This document shows positions 50,097-57,080 of a stretch of DNA of 64,000 nucleotides, in pieces; the stretch's first letter is position 1, and each line of letters starts with the position of its first letter. The notes below the pieces were generated by a model. That model searched no databases. It saw nothing but the letters and a program-made list of their open reading frames with translations, and was not told where the DNA came from. The position numbers and the translations under genes are program-made. Source of the stretch: Catellatospora tritici. GTDB taxonomy: Bacteria; Actinomycetota; Actinomycetes; Mycobacteriales; Micromonosporaceae. The stretch lies in NCBI RefSeq assembly GCF_019083965.1, contig NZ_JAHRCY010000006.1, forward strand, positions 124,001-188,000, in the 5' to 3' direction.

Positions 50097-51521
50097 TCAC
50101 CCCCAGGCCTGGACGATCGCGACGAACCAGTCCCCGGTGGTGTGCAGCGGCTCAATCGATACCGTGACCTGGTCTTCCGGAGAGATGGACGGGAAGTCGT
50201 TGGGCCCGCCGACGTAGTAGCTGAGCGTGCGCTGGTCGTAGTCCCACCAGTTCATGTCCTGCACGGGCCCGCCGTTGACGCTGATCCGCAGCACGCCGGG
50301 CGTCTGCGAACGGCCGATGATCTGCAGGCCGCCCGTCCACTGCAGCTTCACCTGCCGATTCGTGCCCTGGTCCAGGATGACCGCCTGCGGGGGAGCGTCG
50401 GCGGGATCGCGTATCAGCGGCTCCAGCGCCGGGGGTCGGGACGGCAGCGGATACTGCTCGAACGGCACCGGCTCGCCGATGCCCACCTCCATCTTTCCCA
50501 GCCGGTCCAGCGTCGTCCAAGGCTTCTCGAGCACCAGTTTCACCGTCACCTCGACCGGCTCGCCCGGCCGCAGCGTCAGCGACGACAGCTTCACCCGATC
50601 GGTGCTGTAGGCGCCGGACCAGGACTCGGTCGTACACCTGACCTGGAACACCTGCACGCCGTCGACCCGTGCGGTCATCGTCAGCGCGTCCGCCGCGGGC
50701 GCGTGGTCGCAGGCGCCGTAGACGATCACCGGGTCGGCGTCGGCGGGAGTCCAGGTGAAGCGCATGGTGTCGCCGAGGGCGTAGGGCTGGGACTCGTGCG
50801 CCACGACCCGGTTGCCGTCGACGTATACCGCCCCGTCCCGGTCGGGTGCCCCGGTCGAACGGGAGACCGCGGGGTCGGGCAGGGAGTGCCGCCGTACGCC
50901 CGGAATCAGCATCAGGCCCAGCACCACCGCGATCACCAGCGTCGCCGCCGCGGCGGTCGCGAGGCGGCCGTTGCGACGCTGCCGGACGCGCGCCCGTACC
51001 CCCGCCAGGCGCTCGTTTCCGGCCGGGGCGTCGTCGATCGGCACCGGCAGCAGCGTCGGGTCCAGCCGCAGCCGGGCCAGGCCCTTGGCCGCGTGGCTCT
51101 TCACCGCGCCCGCCGAGATGCCCAGCGCGGCCGCGATGTCGGCCTCGCTCAGGTCCTCGAAGTAGCGCAGCACCAGCACGGTCCGCTGCTGCCGGGACAG
51201 GCGGCCCAGCGCCTGCCACACCCCGTCGCGCTCGGCCAGCCGGTCCTGCGGCGCACCGCCGACGGTCTCGGGCAGCACCTCGGTCGGCCGCTCGCCGTGC
51301 CAGCGGCGGCGCCACCAGGAGTTGTAGGTGTTGGCGAGAATCGCCCGCACGTACGGCTCCGGGTCGCCCTCGATGCGCCGCCACGCCGACCACGACCGCA
51401 CCAGCGCGGTCTGCAGCAGGTCCTCGGCATGGCCGTGGTCCCTGGTCAGTGCGTACGCGGTGCGCAGCAGCCCGTGCGACCTCGCCAGCACGAACTCGTC
51501 GAACTCCGCCTTCTCGGCCAT
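50097..51521 (-). CDS. SigE-family ECF sigma factor fused to a transmembrane and extracytoplasmic domain
   Basis: 474 residues in one uninterrupted frame. Residues 1-155 are a complete SigE-type ECF sigma factor: region 2 (AEDLLQTALVRSWSAWRRI) and region 4 (LSEADIAAALGISAGAVKSHAAKGLARLR). A charged linker ending RQRRNGR leads to one membrane helix (about 187-207), then about 265 residues predicted outside, rich in beta strands, with Cys at two positions. By the positive-inside rule the sigma part is cytosolic and tethered. ATG at 51521 fits; upstream extension is unsupported. Release by proteolysis, or signalling through the tail, are possible mechanisms (inference). Confidence 0.85.
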   Translation of the reverse strand: MAEKAEFDEFVLARSHGLLRTAYALTRDHGHAEDLLQTALVRSWSAWRRIEGDPEPYVRAILANTYNSWWRRRWHGERPTEVLPETVGGAPQDRLAERDGVWQALGRLSRQQRTVLVLRYFEDLSEADIAAALGISAGAVKSHAAKGLARLRLDPTLLPVPIDDAPAGNERLAGVRARVRQRRNGRLATAAAATLVIAVVLGLMLIPGVRRHSLPDPAVSRSTGAPDRDGAVYVDGNRVVAHESQPYALGDTMRFTWTPADADPVIVYGACDHAPAADALTMTARVDGVQVFQVRCTTESWSGAYSTDRVKLSSLTLRPGEPVEVTVKLVLEKPWTTLDRLGKMEVGIGEPVPFEQYPLPSRPPALEPLIRDPADAPPQAVILDQGTNRQVKLQWTGGLQIIGRSQTPGVLRISVNGGPVQDMNWWDYDQRTLSYYVGGPNDFPSISPEDQVTVSIEPLHTTGDWFVAIVQAWG

Positions 51522-51623
51522 CCCCGCCTCGTCTCCCGTCGGTTGGACAGGATGACGTACCGGGTCGGGGGCCTGCCCGGTTGCCCCTGCGGCGAAGAAT
51601 TTTCGGTAGGCGAGGATGGGCGG

Positions 51624-51995
51624 GTGGAGATGTGGAACAACCCGTCGTGCTCGAAGTGCGCGACCGCACGGGAGACGTTCGAGCTGGCCGGGGTGCCGGT
51701 GCGGCTGCGGTCGTACCTGACCCAGCCGCCGACCGCCGCCGAGCTGGTCGAGGTGCTGGACCGCTTGGGCGCGCAGCCGTGGGACGTGTGCCGCCTCGCC
51801 GAGCCGGTCGCGGCCGAACTCGGCCTGGACGGCTGGGACCGCGACGAGGCGAGCAGGCCGCGCTGGATCGACGCGATGGCCGCGCACCCGCAGCTCATCC
51901 AGCGGCCGGTCATCCTGCTCGACGACGGCGGCGCGGTCGTGGGCCGCAGCACCGAGGCGCTGCGTACGGCAGTCGAACGCGCGGGGGAGAGCTAG
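51624..51995 (+). CDS. ArsC-like reductase family protein
   Basis: 123 residues with the thioredoxin-type ArsC/Spx fold: NNPSCSKCATARE has the catalytic Cys and a second Cys three residues later, and QRPVILLDDGGAVVGRSTEAL contains the conserved cis-Pro region and Arg. E. coli-type ArsC has a single Cys here, so the CxxC form may act as a disulfide reductase or an arsenate reductase. GTG at 51624 is supported by the fold start. It is divergent from the sigma gene and its stop overlaps the next convergent gene in CTAG. Confidence 0.82.
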   Translation: MEMWNNPSCSKCATARETFELAGVPVRLRSYLTQPPTAAELVEVLDRLGAQPWDVCRLAEPVAAELGLDGWDRDEASRPRWIDAMAAHPQLIQRPVILLDDGGAVVGRSTEALRTAVERAGES

Positions 51996-52474
51996 GCGGG
52001 CTGGCGCTCGGCGTCGGCGTTGGCGCGGCGGGCGCTGCGCTGGTCGGCCCAGCGCATCGCCTCGTCGGCCACCAGCGCCTCGACGTTCTCGACCAGGGCG
52101 GCGTCGGGGCGGTTACCGTCGTATGGCGCGTTGCCCGCGCTCCACAGCACCGCCTCGCGCTGCAGGGCGATCAGGGTGCCGCTGCTGCGGATCCAGTTCT
52201 CACCCGGCCGCAGCAGCTGGCGCAGCCCGGCCAGGATCGCCACCAGCGCACCCAGCACGGCGGTGACGGTGGTCGCGGCACCCAGTGCGGCCGCGGCCGG
52301 GATGCCCGCGGCCAGCACGACCGTGGTGCCCTCCAGCAGGTAGTTGCCACGGCGCTGCTTGCTGACCTGGCGCTGGTACCAGGACAGACGCTCGGTGACG
52401 CTGAGCGGCAGGCTGCTGCCGCCGGGGCTGGTCAGCTGCTGCCACCAGTGCCTGTGTGCCGTGCCGTCCGCCAC
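51992..52474 (-). CDS. DUF4231 family membrane protein
   Basis: 160 residues. The order LSWYQRQVSKQRRGNYLLEGTTVVLAAGIPAAA then two hydrophobic helices (about 47-66 and 70-88) and NWIRSSGTLIALQREAVLW is that of DUF4231, found with SLATT-type membrane proteins that are often near immune or nucleotide-sensing genes. No such partner is visible here. GTG at 52474 has AGGAGGG; an earlier start at 52534 is weaker. It shares the CTAG stop overlap with the arsC-like gene. Confidence 0.83.
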   Translation of the reverse strand: MADGTAHRHWWQQLTSPGGSSLPLSVTERLSWYQRQVSKQRRGNYLLEGTTVVLAAGIPAAAALGAATTVTAVLGALVAILAGLRQLLRPGENWIRSSGTLIALQREAVLWSAGNAPYDGNRPDAALVENVEALVADEAMRWADQRSARRANADAERQPA

Positions 52475-52552
52475 CGCCGGTCCCTCCTGTCCCAGGAATT
52501 CCCGATGATGGTGGCACGGCGCACATCGCGGCACCAGTCCACAGCGGACCGA

Positions 52553-52717
52553 TCAGCTGTCGTTGTTGCTACGACGGCCGAGCGCGTAGGCGCCGAAGCC
52601 GAAAGCGATGAGTACGACCAGGCAGATGCAGCAGGCCGGGCCGCCCGAGACATTCAGATACGGTCCGTCCGCGACCACCGACGCGGCCTGAGCCGCCGTT
52701 CCCCCGAGCAGTGTCAT
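52553..52717 (-). CDS. 54-residue single-pass membrane protein
   Basis: MTLLGGTAAQAASVVADG begins a 54-residue peptide with one hydrophobic helix (about 28-46) that opens with CCIC, three Cys in four residues, and ends GRRSNNDS. ATG at 52717 follows TACCTT (complement of 52725-52730) by 7 nt, giving a leaderless start. The GC-rich codons and sharp helix end with Arg-Arg support a real gene. Palmitoyl-like or metal binding by the Cys cluster is speculation. Upstream of the DUF4231 gene on the same strand. Confidence 0.6.
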   Translation of the reverse strand: MTLLGGTAAQAASVVADGPYLNVSGGPACCICLVVLIAFGFGAYALGRRSNNDS

Positions 52718-52772
52718 GGCGCCCAAGGTAAGCGGAGTGTCAACAGCCGTGCCAAACGCGGGCGGGATCAGG

Positions 52773-53186
52773 TCAACCGACCTGGCTGTCCGACGACGGC
52801 TCCAGGTCGAGGCTGATCGAGTTGATGCAGTAGCGGGCGTTCTTGGGGGTGAAGCCCTCGCCGTCGAAGCGGTGCCCGAGGTGGGAGTCGCAGTTGGCGC
52901 AGCGGACCTCGACCCGCACCATGCCGTGCGAGCGGTCCTCGATGTAGCGGATGGTGCCCGGAATGGCCTCGTCGAACGACGGCCAGCCGCAGTGGCTGTC
53001 GAACTTGGTGACGCTGTCGAAGAGCTTCGCGCCGCAGGCGCGGCAGCTGTACGTGCCCGGGGTCTTGGTATCGACGTACTTGCCCGTCCACGGTGCTTCG
53101 GTCCCCGCTTGGCGCAGCACCCGGAACTCCTCAGGATTGAGGCGCACGCGCCACTCGTCCTCGGTCAGGTGGCTGATGTTCTCCAT
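52773..53186 (-). CDS. msrB: Peptide methionine (R)-S-oxide reductase
   Basis: 137 residues. Zn-binding Cys pairs lie in YSCRACG and RCANCDSHLGHRF; the catalytic Cys is in NARYCINSISL, the standard MsrB position. It repairs methionine-R-sulfoxide in proteins, using thioredoxin. ATG at 53186 is 6 nt after TACTGT (complement of 53193-53198) without a ribosome binding site. The divergent ligase-polymerase gene starts only 29 bp away, so the two promoters overlap. Confidence 0.95.
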   Translation of the reverse strand: MENISHLTEDEWRVRLNPEEFRVLRQAGTEAPWTGKYVDTKTPGTYSCRACGAKLFDSVTKFDSHCGWPSFDEAIPGTIRYIEDRSHGMVRVEVRCANCDSHLGHRFDGEGFTPKNARYCINSISLDLEPSSDSQVG

Positions 53187-53215
53187 ACCCGCACAGTACG
53201 CGGTAGGTTCGTGCC
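53187..53215. promoter_or_regulatory. 29-bp bidirectional promoter of msrB and the LigD-type polymerase
   Basis: TACTGT for msrB (complement of 53193-53198) and TAGGTT for the polymerase gene (53204-53209) are back to back, each 6 nt from its start codon. Their -35 boxes would lie inside the opposite gene, so the two genes may compete for RNA polymerase. Confidence 0.55.
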
Positions 53216-54244
53216 ATGCCCAAGGCGGAAGCGCTCGAGTTCGAGGTCGGTAATCGATCGGTAAGACTCAGCAGCCCGGACAAGATCTACTTCCCCGAGC
53301 GCGGCTACACCAAGCGGGACGTGTTCGAGTACTACCTGGCCGTCTCCGAGCCGATGCTGCGGGCCATGCGCGACCGCCCCACCGCGCTGCAGCGCTTCCC
53401 CGAGGGCATCGAGGGAGAGATGTTCTACCAGAAGCGCGTCCCGACCCGGGGCGTGCCGGACTGGATCACCACCGCCGAGATCAAGTTCCCGTCGGGTCGC
53501 AAGGCTGACGAGCTGTGCCCGAAGGAGCCCGGCGCCCTGCTCTGGGCTGCCCAGATGGGCACGGTCGTGTTCCACCCGTGGCCGGTGCGGGCGCCCGAGA
53601 CGGAGCTGCCCGACGAGCTGCGCATCGACCTCGACCCGCAGCCGGGCACCGACTTCGGCGACGCGGTGCACGTGGCCGGGCTGGCGCGGGAGGTGCTCGC
53701 CGACGCCGGTCTGACCGGTTATCCCAAGACCTCCGGCGGGCGGGGCGTCCACATCTACGTGCGTATTCAGCCGCGGTGGTCGTTCATCGACGCGCGGCAT
53801 GCCGCCATCGCGTTCGCGCGGGAACTGGAGCGACGCGACCCCGACCGGATCACCACGGCGTGGTGGAAGGAGGAGCGGGGCGAGAAGGTGTTCATCGACT
53901 TCAACCAGATGGCGCGGGACCGGACCATCGCGGCGCCGTACTCGCTGCGCGCGAATCCCCGGGCCACCGTGAGCACGCCGGTGACCTGGGAGGAGCTGGG
54001 GTCGGTCGAGCCGGATGACTTCGACCTGCGTACGGTTCCGGCCCGGTTGGCGAAGGTCGGGGATCCGTACGCGGGGATGGACGAGGTCGCGCACGACCTG
54101 TCGACGCTGCTGGAGTGGTGGGAGCGCGACGAGCGCGACAACGGCCTCGGCGAGATGCCGTACCCGCCGGACTACCCCAAGATGCCCGGCGAACCCATGC
54201 GGGTCCAACCCAGCCGCGCCAGGGACTCCGGAAGCGAGGGTTAA
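53216..54244 (+). CDS. LigD-type primase/polymerase for end joining
   Basis: 342 residues. It matches the polymerase domain of LigD: VRLSSPDKIYFPERGYTKRDVFEYYLAV, the metal-binding DxD in LRIDLDPQPGTDF, GGRGVHIYVRIQP and FIDFNQMARDRTIAAPYSLR. It adds nucleotides during bacterial non-homologous end joining. It is a stand-alone protein; the ligase domain is encoded separately at 55866. The third LigD part, the nuclease, and Ku are not in the window. A TAGGTT 6 nt before the ATG indicates a leaderless mRNA. The TAA stop starts a palindromic repeat. Confidence 0.93.
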   Translation: MPKAEALEFEVGNRSVRLSSPDKIYFPERGYTKRDVFEYYLAVSEPMLRAMRDRPTALQRFPEGIEGEMFYQKRVPTRGVPDWITTAEIKFPSGRKADELCPKEPGALLWAAQMGTVVFHPWPVRAPETELPDELRIDLDPQPGTDFGDAVHVAGLAREVLADAGLTGYPKTSGGRGVHIYVRIQPRWSFIDARHAAIAFARELERRDPDRITTAWWKEERGEKVFIDFNQMARDRTIAAPYSLRANPRATVSTPVTWEELGSVEPDDFDLRTVPARLAKVGDPYAGMDEVAHDLSTLLEWWERDERDNGLGEMPYPPDYPKMPGEPMRVQPSRARDSGSEG

Positions 54245-54290
54245 GAAGGGCCCCTTCCACCTCGCAAAGCGATAAGAAGGGGCCCTTCTT
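54243..54290. terminator. Palindromic repeat / bidirectional terminator, GGAAGGGC family, copy 3
   Basis: AAGAAGGGCCCCTT (54243-54256) pairs perfectly with AAGGGGCCCTTCTT (54277-54290) over a 20-nt loop; T-rich ends occur on both strands. Each arm is also nearly self-complementary. It overlaps the upstream TAA and lies 6 nt from the convergent peptidase stop. Confidence 0.82.
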
Positions 54291-54296
54291 GCTCTG

Positions 54297-55841
54297 TTAC
54301 TGGGCGGGGCAGACGGTTCCGGCGGGTGGGACCTTCAGGTCGATCAGGTACTGGTTGACGGCGCTGCTGATGCACCGGGTCTCCGGATACGCCGTGTGCC
54401 CCTCGCCGTCCCAGGTCAGGACCTCGCCGGTGCCGAGCATGTCGGCCAGCTTCTGGGTCTGCTCGTAGGGTGTGGCCGGGTCGCCCTTGGTGCCGACGAC
54501 CAGGATCGGCGGTGCGCCCTTCGCCTCGCCGGTCGGGAACGGGTCACGCGGTCCCGGCCACACGGCGCAGGTCAGCATGCCCAGGGCCAGCGGCGCCCCG
54601 AACATCGGGTACTTCTGCCGCCACTCCTCCTGGTACTTGCGGATCTGCTCGACCGGCACCGGCTTGGCCTCGTCGGCGCAGTTGACGGCGGCGTTGGCGT
54701 CGAACAGGTTGGTGTAGACGCCGTTGTCGTCGCGGTCGGCGTACGAGTCGGCCAGCGACATGATCGCCCCGGCCTTGCCCTCCTGCAGGTCGCCGATGGC
54801 CTGCCCGAGGTCGGGCCAGCGGGCCTTGGTGTAGAGCGCCGACACCACGCCCCAGAAGATCCAGCCCGGGGTGGCGTACCGGCCGTCGCTGTTGCCGACG
54901 GGCTTGGTGCGCGCCTCCTCCATCAGCTTCATGACGACCTCGCGGGCGTTGCCGTCGATGGGGCAGCGGCTGTGGTTGTCGTCGCACCAGGTGGTGAAGT
55001 TGTCGAAGGCCCGCTCGAAGCCCATCGCCTGGCTCTGTGCCGAGGCGGTCGAGTCCAGGGTCGGGTCGACGGCCCCGTCGAGGACCATCGAGCGGATCCG
55101 GTCCGGGAACAGCTGTGCGTAGACGGCGCCGAGCAGTGTGCCGTACGAGTAGCCGAGGTAGTTGATCTTGTCTTCGCCCAGATCCTGGCGGATCTTGTCC
55201 ATGTCCCGGGCGGCCTGCTCGGTGGAGAACTTGTTCAGGCGGTCGCCGTACTTGGCCTCGCAGCCGTCGACCATCCGCTTGGTGAGGTCCTTGTTCTGGT
55301 CGAACTCGGGCTGCGTCTTCGGATCGGGGTCGGCGCCGAACGTGGCGTCGAGATCGGCGTCGGAGAAGCAGTCGACCGGGTCGGAGCGGCCCACCCCGCG
55401 CGGGTCGAAGCCGACGATGTCGAACCGCCGGGTGACCTCGGCGGGCAGGCCCCGGGTCAGGTACGACGCCAGGTCGATGCCCGAGGCTCCCGGGCCGCCG
55501 GGGTTGACCATCAGTGAGCCGATGCGGTCACGCTGATCGGTGGCGCGGGCGCGCATCACCGCGATGTCGAAGGTGTTGCCGTCGTCGGGCTTGCTCCAGT
55601 CCTGCGGCACCTGCACCGTTCGGCATTCGAAGGTGTATCCGGACGGTGCCTTGCCGAGCAGCTCGGCGGGCACTTCGGGGCACAGCCGCCAGCCCGGTTC
55701 CGGGCTGGCGGCCGCTTCCGGGCGGCGTCCGAAGTCGGGCAGCGGTAGCACACACCCGGTCAGGGTGGTGGCGGTCGCCACCAACGCGACGGACAGCCGC
55801 ACCACGCGGTGATCGATCCTGAGACGCACGAGCGTGTTCAC
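54297..55841 (-). CDS. Secreted tripeptidyl aminopeptidase-like alpha/beta hydrolase
   Basis: 514 residues. A signal peptide ends at TLTGC (C30), so the enzyme is a lipoprotein or processed secreted form. The fold is that of Streptomyces TAP/SlpD: SLMVNPGGPGASG oxyanion region, nucleophile Ser in YLGYSYGTLLGA, and the late His in TWDGEGHTAYPETRCIS. The C-terminal part matches the TAP C-terminal domain. It probably removes N-terminal tripeptides or cleaves small peptides outside the membrane. Six Cys in the mature part suggest disulfides. The ligase gene lies 25 bp upstream on the same strand. Confidence 0.9.
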   Translation of the reverse strand: MNTLVRLRIDHRVVRLSVALVATATTLTGCVLPLPDFGRRPEAAASPEPGWRLCPEVPAELLGKAPSGYTFECRTVQVPQDWSKPDDGNTFDIAVMRARATDQRDRIGSLMVNPGGPGASGIDLASYLTRGLPAEVTRRFDIVGFDPRGVGRSDPVDCFSDADLDATFGADPDPKTQPEFDQNKDLTKRMVDGCEAKYGDRLNKFSTEQAARDMDKIRQDLGEDKINYLGYSYGTLLGAVYAQLFPDRIRSMVLDGAVDPTLDSTASAQSQAMGFERAFDNFTTWCDDNHSRCPIDGNAREVVMKLMEEARTKPVGNSDGRYATPGWIFWGVVSALYTKARWPDLGQAIGDLQEGKAGAIMSLADSYADRDDNGVYTNLFDANAAVNCADEAKPVPVEQIRKYQEEWRQKYPMFGAPLALGMLTCAVWPGPRDPFPTGEAKGAPPILVVGTKGDPATPYEQTQKLADMLGTGEVLTWDGEGHTAYPETRCISSAVNQYLIDLKVPPAGTVCPAQ

Positions 55842-55865
55842 TCCCCCCAGTGGATTCGCCCGAGC

Positions 55866-56930
55866 CTACGGGGTAGCCAGTACCTCGTCGACGTTGAGGC
55901 TGATTGGACGGTCAAGCTGGTCGTAGCGGCAGGACTTCGGTTCGCGGTCGGGCCGCCAGCGCTGGAACTGGGCGGTATGGCGGAACCGGTCGCCCTCCAT
56001 GGCGTCGTAGCCGACCTCGACCACGAGTTCGGGGCGCAGCGGCTCGAACGACAGGTCCTTGGTGCCGCTCCAGCGGCTGGGGGCGCCGGGCACCCGCTGG
56101 CCCTCGCCCGCGACGGCCCACGGGTGCTCGGTCGGGTTGCGGTACGGCTCCAGCTCGTCCAGCAGCTCCTTGCGGCGCGCGGCGGTGAACGACGAGCTGA
56201 CGCCGACGTGGTGCAGGGTGCCGTCGTCGTCGTACAGGCCGAGCAGCAGCGAGCCGACGATCGGGCCGGAGGTGTGGTAGCGGAACCCGGCGACCACGAC
56301 ATCGGCGGTACGCGAATGCTTGAACTTGAACATCAGCCGCTTGCCGGGCACATACGTCATGTCGGCGGGCTTGGCGATCAGCCCGTCCAGCCCGGCACCC
56401 TCGAACGCGGTGAACCACTCGCGCGCGGTGGCGGCGTCGGTGGTCACCGGCGTCAGGTGCACCGGCGGCGTCACGCCCTTCAGCACGTCGGCCAGCAGCG
56501 CCCGGCGCACCGAGTACGGCTCGTCCATCAGCAGCCGGTCGTCCAGTGCCAGCAGGTCGAACGCGATCACGTCGGCGGGCGTCTCCACCGACAGCTTCTT
56601 CACCCGCGAGGCAGCCGGGTGGATGCGCTGGCCCAGCAGGTCGAAGTTCAGCCGGGGGAGCTGCCCTTCGTCGCGCCGGATCACCACGATCTCGCAGTCG
56701 ATCACCGACCGCGGCGGGAACTGCTTCTTGACCAGCTCGACGACCTCGGGAAAGTACCTGGTCAGCGACTTGCCGCCGCGGCTGGCGAGCTCGACCTCGT
56801 CGCCGTCACGGAAGATGATGCAGCGGTAGCCGTCCCACTTGGGCTCGAACGTCATACCCGGTTCGTCAGGCAGCTTCGACACCGGCTTGGCCAGCATCGG
56901 CTCCAGCGGGGGGAGTACGGGCAAATCCAT
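55866..56930 (-). CDS. ATP-dependent DNA ligase (LigC / LigD-ligase type)
   Basis: 354 residues. The adenylated Lys is K31 in FEPKWDGYR; motifs III (VIDCEIVVIR), IV (EGAGLDGLIAKPADMTY) and V (KFKHSRTADVVVAGF) are clear, followed by the OB-fold with VEVGYDAMEGDRFRHTAQFQRWRPDR. It seals nicks using ATP and likely works with the polymerase at 53216 in end joining. ATG at 56930 fits; the open frame to 57014 has no support. The 150 bp upstream hold only a poly-C tract and a palindromic repeat. Confidence 0.93.
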   Translation of the reverse strand: MDLPVLPPLEPMLAKPVSKLPDEPGMTFEPKWDGYRCIIFRDGDEVELASRGGKSLTRYFPEVVELVKKQFPPRSVIDCEIVVIRRDEGQLPRLNFDLLGQRIHPAASRVKKLSVETPADVIAFDLLALDDRLLMDEPYSVRRALLADVLKGVTPPVHLTPVTTDAATAREWFTAFEGAGLDGLIAKPADMTYVPGKRLMFKFKHSRTADVVVAGFRYHTSGPIVGSLLLGLYDDDGTLHHVGVSSSFTAARRKELLDELEPYRNPTEHPWAVAGEGQRVPGAPSRWSGTKDLSFEPLRPELVVEVGYDAMEGDRFRHTAQFQRWRPDREPKSCRYDQLDRPISLNVDEVLATP

Positions 56931-57018
56931 ACCCCCAGTCAACCAGCAAACCCCCCACCCCGGGCACAACCACCCATTTTCCCAGCTCTCTCCCCGCCTC
57001 CTCCCCGCCCCCACACAG

Positions 57019-57079
57019 GTTGATCATGAAGCTTGGGACGTGCTCGACGGTGTGTCCCACCCCCGCCAACGTGATCACC
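57019..57079. repeat. GATCATGAA repeat element, copy A
   Basis: Begins GGTTGATCATGAAGCTT and ends GTGATCACC. Central GTGCTCGACGGTGTGTC is shared with copy B at 61511. An imperfect inverted repeat, with TGGGAC/GTCCCA inside and TGATCA-like ends. It abuts the stop codon of the histidine kinase gene at 57081. Confidence 0.75.
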
Positions 57080-57080
57080 T

